From: Desulfobacteraceae bacterium UBA2245
GTDB taxonomy: Bacteria; Desulfobacterota; Desulfobacteria; Desulfobacterales; UBA2245
Length of the DNA stretch: 20,100 nt
Direction of reading: 5' to 3'
Assembly (NCBI GenBank): GCA_002347265.1
Contig: DDYB01000008.1
Location: forward strand, 1 to 20,100
Part shown: positions 1-5,992 of the stretch, piece by piece
Numbering within the stretch: position 1 is the stretch's first letter
Layout of the letters: each line of letters starts with the position of its first letter
The notes under the pieces: model-generated
What the model saw: only the letters and a program-made list of their open reading frames with translations
What the model was told of the DNA's origin: nothing
Databases searched by the model: none
Program-made: the position numbers and the translations under genes

Positions 1-240
1 ACTATCTAGTTTTCAAAGATCAAGCGTTTCGCCAAAAGCGAATTATAGACTAAAACGCCCCATTTATTTTGTCAACTCTTTTCCGCTGACATTCAATTTT
101 TTGATTGCGTTTCAAAGAGGTGATTCATTAAGCTTTGATGCAGGATTTGTCAACTCTTTTTTCATTCGCTTTTAAAGAACCCTTATTGCCGAAGCAACGG
201 GTGGAACTATTATACTTTGGAATCCGGTTTGTCAAGCGTA
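1..240 (-). promoter_or_regulatory. Tandem rRNA-operon promoters and boxA antitermination region
   Basis: Read on the minus strand, this gene-free stretch has three consecutive modules. Module 1 has TTGACA (235-230), a 15-base spacer, and a perfect TATAAT (214-209). Module 2 has TTGACA (153-148), 17 bases, and TAATGA (130-125). Module 3 has TTGACA (75-70) and TATAAT (47-42), but the spacer is 22; TAGTCT would give 17. Each module is followed by a TCTTTNAAA box: 178-169, 118-109 and 20-10. The last, TGATCTTTGAAAACT (22-8), matches the boxA of rRNA leaders. I infer that a 16S rRNA gene begins a short way beyond the left edge. The sequence directly shows only the promoters and boxes. Module 1 starts 10 bases after the tyrS stop, with no terminator between. 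Confidence 0.75.
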
Positions 241-244
241 TTTT

Positions 245-1531
245 TCAGCCAATCAATCTTATTTTATGATAGCGCTTCTTGCCGATACGCAGCAGAATTT
301 CCCCGTCGGTAAAATCGTTTTCCGAGACCCTGTATTCAAAGGATTCAACGCGCTTTCCATTCAGATACGCCCCCCCCTGTTGGATCAATCTTCGGGCTTC
401 TCCGCTGGAGCTGACGACTCCGGCAATCTGAAACATCTTGAAAATCGGAACACCCGGTCTGATCTCACTTCTTTTGAAATCAGAATGCGGCACCAACTGA
501 TCATCGTCGCGCAAAACCTCGCGCGGGATCGCGCTGGACGGCAGAATCCAACCGGGAATGCTTCGTCCTCCGAACATGGTACGCGCCGCCTGAAAAGCCT
601 TGACCGCCTCGTCCCTGCCATGGGCCAGACTTGTGGCTTCGAAAGCCAGTACCGCCTTGGCGCTGTTCAGGTCTGACCCCGCCAGTTTTTCAATCCCATG
701 AATCTCATCCATGGGAAGGAAGGTGAACAGGGCTAAAAAACGCTGCACGTCCAGATCATCCACATTCACCCAGTATTGATAATATTCATAGGGGGCGGTG
801 CGGTCCGCATCAAGCCAGACCGCCCCCTTGGCGGTTTTCCCCATCTTGGCGCCGTTGCTGGTCGTAATCAGCGGGAACGTAATGCCGAATGCCGGCTTCT
901 GCCGCGTGCGTCGAATCAAATCGATTCCGGCAATGATGTTTCCCCACTGATCGCTTCCGCCCATCTGAAGCGCACACCCGAAGCGGTCATTCAATTCAAG
1001 AAAATCATAAGCCTGCAGCAGCATGTAATTGAATTCGATGAAATTAAGCCCTTCTTCGGACTCGAGCCGCATGCGGTAGCTTTCGGCCCTGAGCATCCGG
1101 TTGACCGTAAAATGTCTCCCGATGTCGCGCAGAAAGGGGATGTATTCCAGCCGGGTCAACCAGTCGGCGTTGTTGACCAGAACCGCCTTGTCTTCGTCAA
1201 AATCAATAAACCTGGAAAGCTGCCTTCGAATTCCCCTGGCATTCTCATCCACCTGCTCCCGGGTCAGCATTTTCCGCATCTCCGTCTTCCCGCTGGGATC
1301 CCCGACAAGCGCGGTTCCACCGCCGACCAGCGCGATCACAAAGTGGCCGTTGCGCTGCATGTGCGCCAGCGACATAATGGGGACAAGGCTGCCGATATGC
1401 AGGCTGGACGCCGTAGGATCGAACCCGATATAGCAGCTGACCGGGCCTGAATTGACGGCATCCTGCAATTCCTGATCGTGCGTGGTCTGCTCGATAAAAC
1501 CTCTTTCACGAAGCACATCCAATACATTCAT
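245..1531 (-). CDS. tyrS: Tyrosyl-tRNA synthetase
   Basis: Class I aminoacyl-tRNA synthetase that charges tRNA-Tyr with tyrosine in the cytoplasm using ATP. The 428-residue product has normal bacterial TyrRS length. Visible motifs are the HIGH-type HIGS (residues 45-48), the tyrosine-binding QMGGSDQWGN block (189-198) and the KMSKS loop as KMGKT (229-233). An S4-like RNA-binding domain follows at about 365-428, containing RLIQQGGAYLNGKRV. The ATG at 1531 is preceded by GAGGAAG at good distance. It starts 12 bases after the rny stop, so the two genes are very likely co-transcribed. The stop (TGA, 247-245) lies just upstream of the rrn promoter array, with no hairpin terminator seen between. 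Confidence 0.97.
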   Translation of the reverse strand: MNVLDVLRERGFIEQTTHDQELQDAVNSGPVSCYIGFDPTASSLHIGSLVPIMSLAHMQRNGHFVIALVGGGTALVGDPSGKTEMRKMLTREQVDENARGIRRQLSRFIDFDEDKAVLVNNADWLTRLEYIPFLRDIGRHFTVNRMLRAESYRMRLESEEGLNFIEFNYMLLQAYDFLELNDRFGCALQMGGSDQWGNIIAGIDLIRRTRQKPAFGITFPLITTSNGAKMGKTAKGAVWLDADRTAPYEYYQYWVNVDDLDVQRFLALFTFLPMDEIHGIEKLAGSDLNSAKAVLAFEATSLAHGRDEAVKAFQAARTMFGGRSIPGWILPSSAIPREVLRDDDQLVPHSDFKRSEIRPGVPIFKMFQIAGVVSSSGEARRLIQQGGAYLNGKRVESFEYRVSENDFTDGEILLRIGKKRYHKIRLIG

Positions 1532-1543
1532 GATTCGTCTTCC

Positions 1544-3106
1544 TCATTTATTGGCGAATTCAACCGCCCGGGTTTCCCGGATCACCATCACCTTGATCTG
1601 CCCTGGAAACGTCAAGGTTTCCTCGATCTTTTTTGCAATATCCCGGCTGAGCAGCACAGTTTCCTCATCCGAAACCGTATCGCTCTCGACAATGACGCGA
1701 AGCTCCCTGCCGGCCTGAATCGCATACGAGTTGCCTACGCCTCCGAAAGAATTGGCGATAGCCTCAAGATCCTCCAGCCGCTTGATGTAGTTCTCCAGCA
1801 GTTCCTTCCTTGCACCCGGTCTTGCTCCCGAAAGGCCATCCGCAGCCTGCACCAGAAAATCATATACCGTCACCGGCGGCACATCCTCATGATGCGCGGC
1901 AATAGCATGAACGATCTTTGCGGACTCTCCATGCTTCTTGGCCAGCTTGGATCCTATCAGGGCGTGCGGCCCTTCCAGTTCATGATCAATCGCCTTGCCT
2001 AAATCGTGCAGCAATCCCATCCGACGCGCCAATTTTGCGTTAAGCCCCAGTTCGGACGCCATGATGCCCGTCAGAAAACCCACCTCCACGGAATGCTTTA
2101 ATACATTCTGCGCATAACTTGTACGAAACTTCAGCCGGCCCAGATACTTGACAAGCTCGGGGTGAAGCCCATGAATTCCCAGGTCAAAAGCAGCCTGTTC
2201 TCCGGCCTCCTTAACGGTCTGATCGACTTCCAGGCTGACCTTCTTGACAACATCCTCTATGCGGGCGGGATGAATTCGCCCGTCGGATATCAGTCTTGTC
2301 AGGGCAATTCGAGCAACCTCGCGCCGGATCGGATTAAAGCCGGACAAAATCACCGCCTCCGGCGTGTCGTCAATAATAAGATCAATGCCGGTCGCCGCCT
2401 CAAGCGCCCGTATGTTGCGCCCCTCCCTTCCGATGATTCGTCCCTTCATCTCATCGCTGGGCAGCGGCACGGTTGACACCGTTCTCTCAGCCACATAATC
2501 CGATGCATACCTTTGAATGGCCGTCGCCAATATCTTTTTGGCCTTTTTGTCGGCGTCCTCCTTGGCCTCCTGCTCGATACGCTTAATCAGCTTGGCGCCC
2601 TCGTGTCGAGCCTCATTCTCCATATTCTGAACCAGCAGTTCCTTGGCCTGTTCCGCACTTAATCCGGATATCTTCTCAAGCTGCCGGATCTGTTCTTCAA
2701 TCAGCTCGTTGTAATGAAGCTCTCTTTCTTCAATAAATTCCTCTTTCCGGGCTATTTTTTTTTCTTTTTTAGAAAGCTCCCGCTCTCTTCGTTCAAACTG
2801 ATCTGTTTTCCGATCAACATTTTCTTCCTTTTGGAGCAAACGCTGCTCCTTCTTTTTCAACTCCGAACGGGTTTCTTTGGTCTCGGCGTCAAAATCGCTT
2901 TTCATTCGAAACAATACATCCTTGGCCTGCATTTCTGACTCCTTTAACAAGGCCTCGGACTGCTGTTTTCCATCTTCTAAAATCCTCGAAGCCTGCAAAT
3001 CAGCTTCTTCAATTTTCCGAGCAGCGATTTTCAGTTTAACCCAATATGAAATGGCATATCCCGCTACAAAGCAAAAAATGCTCGACAATACGATCCACAA
3101 AGTCAT
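1544..3106 (-). CDS. rny: Ribonuclease Y
   Basis: Membrane-anchored endoribonuclease that initiates mRNA decay. From the chosen start the product is 520 residues, the usual RNase Y length. It has one N-terminal membrane helix (about 2-23) and a long charged coiled coil (about 25-195). A KH domain follows with GRIIGREGRN (222-231), then an HD hydrolase domain with the metal-binding HD pair in LLHDLGK (H367-D368) and a further AHHEDV motif. An in-frame ATG exists 8 codons upstream (3130), but it has no Shine-Dalgarno and sits in a hairpin. The ATG at 3106 is preceded by GGAGAAG at the right distance, so I place the start there. It heads an operon with tyrS. Confidence 0.95.
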   Translation of the reverse strand: MTLWIVLSSIFCFVAGYAISYWVKLKIAARKIEEADLQASRILEDGKQQSEALLKESEMQAKDVLFRMKSDFDAETKETRSELKKKEQRLLQKEENVDRKTDQFERRERELSKKEKKIARKEEFIEERELHYNELIEEQIRQLEKISGLSAEQAKELLVQNMENEARHEGAKLIKRIEQEAKEDADKKAKKILATAIQRYASDYVAERTVSTVPLPSDEMKGRIIGREGRNIRALEAATGIDLIIDDTPEAVILSGFNPIRREVARIALTRLISDGRIHPARIEDVVKKVSLEVDQTVKEAGEQAAFDLGIHGLHPELVKYLGRLKFRTSYAQNVLKHSVEVGFLTGIMASELGLNAKLARRMGLLHDLGKAIDHELEGPHALIGSKLAKKHGESAKIVHAIAAHHEDVPPVTVYDFLVQAADGLSGARPGARKELLENYIKRLEDLEAIANSFGGVGNSYAIQAGRELRVIVESDTVSDEETVLLSRDIAKKIEETLTFPGQIKVMVIRETRAVEFANK

Positions 3107-3332
3107 CGATCTTCTCCATTCTTTTATCATTAGCAGGGGATCATACTTTCATATCCCCCACGGCAATTTCCTGCTCCGCTCAAATTCAAGAAGGATTTCC
3201 AAATCCCCGCCCTCAAGGCTGAAAACGGCACGCAGGCAACTTAGGCAAATGAACCGGACATCCCCTCCATTTGCAGGCGAAACGCCCAAAATCAAGCCGG
3301 AATTCTATTTTATGCGGCTTAAAACACTGTCA
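3107..3332 (-). promoter_or_regulatory. Candidate rny promoter and structured 5' leader
   Basis: A minus-strand promoter candidate has TTGACA (3333-3328) and TAAAAT (3312-3307; spacer 15), or AAATAG with spacer 17. It would give a leader of almost 200 bases before the rny ATG. The leader can form a 7-bp stem, GCAAATG pairing with CATTTGC. Next to the gene is a second hairpin: GGGGAT (3158-3153) pairs with ATCCCC (3141-3136), with AGCA/TGCT extending the base. The start-proximal hairpin buries the alternative upstream region and ends 25 bases before the ATG. Promoter and leader function are inferred. Confidence 0.45.
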
Positions 3333-3486
3333 AATCAATTCAATCTGTTTATAACCGGCAGCACCGGCCATCTGAAACAAAGTGAATAATGGAAGAACTG
3401 TCATAGAGGAGTTTCGGGCAAGCAAGTCACCTTTGCAGGTGAAATTGAGAAATGCTTTTAAGAAAGGAAAACAATAAAACGCGCAG

Positions 3487-3509
3487 AAAAATCAAGCAGA
3501 AAATCTGCT
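3487..3509 (-). terminator. Possible terminator downstream of 6S RNA
   Basis: On the minus strand AGCAGA (3509-3504), a TTT loop and TCTGCT (3500-3495) form a 6-bp hairpin followed by TGATTTTT. The stem is short and A/U-rich, so termination would be modest. It lies between the 6S gene and the candidate rny promoter, where a transcript end is expected. The rest of 3334-3630 shows one further hairpin, TCACCT-GCAA-AGGTGA (3442-3427), and no convincing ORF. Confidence 0.4.
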
Positions 3510-3630
3510 GAATAAAAACTCACGGTTCGGTCAAATTCAACATCGGCTATTCGCGGAATCTTTCTTGAAATACAACCTCGCGTTTTGACCGATTGATCAT
3601 CATTTTTGATCTCGGCATCTACCCGGAGAG

Positions 3631-3815
3631 GGCGATCCCCACCTCAATGCCGTGTTGGCAGCACTTTGATCCATATATTTAAAGCGGCGGCTTGAATAGT
3701 TTCTTTAGGCTTTTCTGTACAAGCAGATCCTGCACACCGAAACCAGAGCAGGCCCCATATATATGGCTGTTGGGTCAAAGAACAACTTCCAATCACGCGC
3801 ACGGCAGGGATCGTA
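3631..3815 (-). ncRNA. ssrS: 6S RNA
   Basis: 6S RNA mimics an open promoter and sequesters sigma70-RNA polymerase in stationary phase. Here two distant segments close an approximately 185-nt RNA, the normal length. CGATCCC (3813-3807) pairs with GGGATCG (3639-3633), and TGCCGTG (3806-3800) pairs perfectly with CACGGCA (3654-3648), with a 3'-side bulge between. Inside are an apical hairpin around CCATATATATGG (3766-3755) and the small GCAG-GAT-CTGC hairpin (3733-3723), in the place of the E. coli bubble hairpin GAGC-AT-GCTC. The downstream AGAAAAGCCTAAAGAAACT resembles E. coli GAGAAGCCTTAAAACT at similar spacing. The gene lies just downstream of zapA, as in E. coli zapA-ssrS. End points are approximate. 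No good dedicated promoter was found, so processing from the zapBA transcript is possible. Confidence 0.8.
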
Positions 3816-3861
3816 TATTCCCAGAAAATTACCGGGTTTTATCCCCAACTACCCGAAATCA

Positions 3862-3876
3862 GGAAGCAAGGCTTCC
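3862..3876 (-). other. Short perfect hairpin between zapA and 6S RNA
   Basis: GGAAGC (3876-3871), loop CTT, GCTTCC (3867-3862), followed by TGATTT. It is a 6-bp perfect stem without a real U-tract. It may be a weak terminator or a processing signal separating the zapBA mRNA from the 6S RNA. Nothing else is recognised between the zapA stop and the 6S 5' end. Confidence 0.35.
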
Positions 3877-3946
3877 GTTCTCGCTGTTTTCGGCTTCCAA
3901 CGGCATAAAGACTGGATGGTGGCAACAACGCTTTGGATCACTCAAT

Positions 3947-4270
3947 TTATATCCTGAATTCGGTTAAATAAGAATCCAGGTTCCGACTCATGACCATGGT
4001 TCGCTCGGATATCATGCGTTGCAGCTCTGCATTTTCTCTTCTGAGTTCTATATTCTCACCGGCAATATTGAGCGCAGCCAATATCAGCGTGACCACCTTA
4101 GAAATATTGGGTCCAGTTGCAGCCTCCTGCGACAGTATCCGCCCCACTTCCCGTACCAGTATATCGGCAACTTCCCTGGCCGTACCGGCGTCCGCCTGAG
4201 CTTTGACTGTAAAAAGCTGACCAAATAATTCTATGCTTACAAGCTGTTCCAATGAATTACAGAATGCCAT
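3947..4270 (-). CDS. zapA: Cell division protein ZapA
   Basis: Small FtsZ-associated protein that bundles and stabilises Z-ring protofilaments at midcell. The 107-residue product has the ZapA layout. An N-terminal beta-rich segment, VSIELFGQLFTVKAQ (about 11-25), is followed by a long helix with VADILVREV and TLILAALNIAGENIELRREN, then a C-terminal coiled coil (about 70-105). The ATG at 4270 is preceded by a weak AAGGG-type ribosome site; translation may be helped by zapB, which ends 25 bases upstream. The N-terminal extension before VSIEL is short and its start is the least certain part. The gene is followed by the 6S RNA. Confidence 0.88.
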   Translation of the reverse strand: MAFCNSLEQLVSIELFGQLFTVKAQADAGTAREVADILVREVGRILSQEAATGPNISKVVTLILAALNIAGENIELRRENAELQRMISERTMVMSRNLDSYLTEFRI

Positions 4271-4295
4271 TCCAACCCTTATACCGAAAAGACAC

Positions 4296-4538
4296 CTAAG
4301 AAGCTTCGGTTACATTTTGTATTCTAACCAGAAGCTCATCAATTTTTGACCGAACTGCGGTTTTTTCCTGTTCGTATCTGCTTTCCGCTTCAATCTTACC
4401 CTGAAGCTCCGCCTCTAGCTGATCTATCTTATTGAGAAGCGCTAAGTTTGAATCCTTTAAGCCCTTATAGGCTTCAAGGAGTTTTCCAACTTTCTGCTCA
4501 ACTGCTTCAAATTGCCCTACAAGCATTTCTTTTTCCAC
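4296..4538 (-). CDS. zapB: ZapB-like coiled-coil division protein
   Basis: An 80-residue, almost entirely coiled-coil acidic protein with heptad-like patterns such as LLNKIDQLEAELQGKIEAES. Size and composition fit the ZapB family (DUF904), whose members bind ZapA and help build the Z-ring scaffold. Placement directly upstream of zapA (25-base gap) supports the call, because the sequence of such a coiled coil says little by itself. The start is GTG at 4538, preceded by AAGAGGTGG at ideal spacing. An in-frame ATG four codons later is less well placed. A consensus-like promoter lies just upstream. Confidence 0.75.
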   Translation of the reverse strand: MEKEMLVGQFEAVEQKVGKLLEAYKGLKDSNLALLNKIDQLEAELQGKIEAESRYEQEKTAVRSKIDELLVRIQNVTEAS

Positions 4539-4561
4539 TATTCCACCTCTTTTACAATACC

Positions 4562-4591
4562 AATATAGCGGTTAAGGCCTCGCAATGTCAA
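4562..4591 (-). promoter_or_regulatory. Promoter of zapB-zapA(-6S)
   Basis: TTGACA (4591-4586), an 18-base spacer, and TATATT (4567-4562) on the minus strand form a good sigma70 promoter 24 bases before the zapB GTG. The TGA stop of the upstream uridylyltransferase gene (4590-4588) is contained within the -35 hexamer. Confidence 0.7.
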
Positions 4592-5355
4592 GATATTTCA
4601 CCGAATCTTTTACGCATCATGGCTTCAAGCTTCTTCAGGTCATCGAGCGTGTTAACCCCTAAGACCTCGCTGAAATCATCGCCCAAAAAAGCCCCCACAG
4701 ATCTCAGTGCAGAACGTCCGATGGAGATTATGTCCGTAAAATAAAACTCTCCCTGTGCATTGTCCGGTTGAATCAGTTTGAGCGCCTCTTGCAGAAAACC
4801 GCGCTCGATGCAATAAATACCGGAATTAATGATGTCGACCTTCTTCTGATCCTCCGTAGCATCCGCCTCCTCGACGATTGCCTCCAAATGTCCTTTTTCG
4901 TCCCGAAGGATTCTGCCGTACCCTTTCGGCCGGTCAATTTTTACCGATAGAACCGAAACATCAAACCCGCCGGACTGATGATGTTCCAGAAAGCGTTTAA
5001 GTGTTTGAGGCCGAATCAGCGGCACATCACCGCAGAGCACGATCACATGACCGGCATCCTCATGCAGAAACGGCAAAGCGCTCTGCACGGCATGGGCAGT
5101 GCCAAGCTGCCGTTCCTGAACTGCAAAGCGGACACGAAAACGCTCGGATACGATCCGACGGACCTCTCCGGCCTGGTGCCCCACCACCACGACAACCCTG
5201 CCGCCGGCCAGTTCGGAGGCGGTCTCAACCACATGCAAAATCATCGGTTTCCCGAGAATCTCATGCAGCACCTTGGCCTTGTCTGACTGCATCCTTTTTC
5301 CAAGCCCGGCCGCCAGAATGATGATCGCCAGATTATCGCTGGCTTCCATTGCCAT
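4588..5355 (-). CDS. Stand-alone GlmU-type N-acetylglucosamine-1-phosphate uridylyltransferase
   Basis: Nucleotidyltransferase predicted to make UDP-GlcNAc from UTP and GlcNAc-1-phosphate for peptidoglycan and LPS. The 255-residue product matches only the N-terminal half of GlmU. It has the nucleotide loop LAAGLGKRM (14-22) with KVL just after, QLGTAHAV (83-90), the metal-binding CGDVPL (108-113), INSGIY, NAQGEFYFTD, and GVNTLDDLKKLE near the end. It stops at the linker helix, so the left-handed beta-helix acetyltransferase domain is absent, with no trace downstream: the zapB promoter begins in the stop codon. An earlier ATG at 5385 lacks a good ribosome site, whereas 5355 follows AAAGGAGA. 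GlcN-1-P acetylation would need another enzyme. UTP/sugar specificity is inferred from motifs. Confidence 0.85.
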   Translation of the reverse strand: MAMEASDNLAIIILAAGLGKRMQSDKAKVLHEILGKPMILHVVETASELAGGRVVVVVGHQAGEVRRIVSERFRVRFAVQERQLGTAHAVQSALPFLHEDAGHVIVLCGDVPLIRPQTLKRFLEHHQSGGFDVSVLSVKIDRPKGYGRILRDEKGHLEAIVEEADATEDQKKVDIINSGIYCIERGFLQEALKLIQPDNAQGEFYFTDIISIGRSALRSVGAFLGDDFSEVLGVNTLDDLKKLEAMMRKRFGEIS

Positions 5356-5449
5356 CGGATCTCCTTTCGTTTTCAGCTCCCCCATGTTGCAACCCGCTCA
5401 TTTCCAAATCGATCAAAACAAGTCAAAACCGGCCAGAAAAAACGCATCT

Positions 5450-5479
5450 AAAAAAAAGGCACCCCTTCTGCGGGATGCC
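5450..5479 (-). terminator. Rho-independent terminator of the atp operon
   Basis: Minus strand GGCATCCC (5479-5472), loop GCAGAA, GGGGTGCC (5465-5458) form an 8-bp stem with one G-U pair, followed by eight T (5457-5450). A run of T on the other side (5480-5484, plus strand) makes it potentially bidirectional. It lies 70 bases after the atpC stop. Confidence 0.9.
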
Positions 5480-5508
5480 TTTTTGATCAATTAAATACGC
5501 ACATCGTT

Positions 5509-5541
5509 TATTCGGAAGAAGTTTATACAGCTTTCCGAATA
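5509..5541. repeat. Inverted repeat between atpC and its terminator
   Basis: TATTCGGAA (5509-5517) and TTCCGAATA (5533-5541) are perfect 9-base inverted arms around a 15-base loop. There is no T-tract on either side, so it is more likely an mRNA 3'-end stabilising stem or a protein-binding site than a terminator. Confidence 0.5.
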
Positions 5542-5549
5542 TCTCTACT

Positions 5550-5960
5550 TCAAGACTGTGCGAGCCTCAAACGATAAAATGCTCTTTCCAGGGCCGCTCT
5601 TGCCCGGGCTGCATCAATCGTTTCCTTTTCAGCGGCCTGACCGGCCAGCCTTTTTTGCGCCCTTTCCATAGCGGCCTTAGCGCGCGCAACGTCGATATCG
5701 ACCTTTCTTTCCGCGGCATCAACGAGCACCGTCACTTTGTTGGGAAGCGTTTCAGCGAATCCGCTGCTGACAAATATACGTTCCTCACCGCCGGAGCCCT
5801 TGTATCGAAGCACTCCTGGTTTCAGGCTTGCAAGAAAAGGCGTATGCCCCGGCAGAACTCCAAATTCACCAACAAGACCGGGCGCCACTACTATTTGCAC
5901 CTCTTCGCTGACAACCGCCCTGTCTGGGGTAACCACCTCTAACAATATATTACCAGCCAT
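5550..5960 (-). CDS. atpC: F-type ATP synthase epsilon subunit
   Basis: Central-stalk subunit that links gamma to the c-ring and inhibits ATP hydrolysis. The 136-residue product has the N-terminal beta-sandwich (about 1-86, with GEFGVLPGHTPFLASLKPG) and the C-terminal two-helix hairpin (about 90-135, rich in Ala, Arg and Glu). Both domains are full length. It is the last gene of the operon, 32 bases after atpD, with a GAGGG ribosome site before ATG 5960. The operon terminator follows. Confidence 0.96.
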   Translation of the reverse strand: MAGNILLEVVTPDRAVVSEEVQIVVAPGLVGEFGVLPGHTPFLASLKPGVLRYKGSGGEERIFVSSGFAETLPNKVTVLVDAAERKVDIDVARAKAAMERAQKRLAGQAAEKETIDAARARAALERAFYRLRLAQS

Positions 5961-5992
5961 ATTATACCCTCACCACTAAGTCTTCTTGTGTG

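Noticed and set aside
776..1450. A 224-codon plus-strand frame inside tyrS
   Set aside because: Antisense to tyrS, which has every expected motif; no independent ribosome site or domain.
3128..3130. Upstream ATG as the start of rny
   Set aside because: No Shine-Dalgarno (the preceding bases are CCCCTGCTA) and it abuts a hairpin. The ATG at 3106 has GGAGAAG and gives the standard 520-residue length.
3241..3270. A 9-codon frame in the rny leader (ATG...TAA within the GCAAATG/CATTTGC stem)
   Set aside because: No ribosome site, and the length is easily due to chance. The stem itself explains the sequence better.
2877..3389. A 170-codon plus-strand frame over the rny start and leader
   Set aside because: Mostly antisense to rny; no domain or start signal.
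3812..3848. Possible 6S RNA promoter (TTGGGG with TAATTT or TATACG)
   Set aside because: Spacings do not fit a sigma70 promoter, and TATACG would start transcription inside the closing stem.
3692..3967. A 91-codon plus-strand frame between rny and zapA
   Set aside because: It runs antisense through the 6S RNA and into the end of zapA and encodes no recognisable protein.
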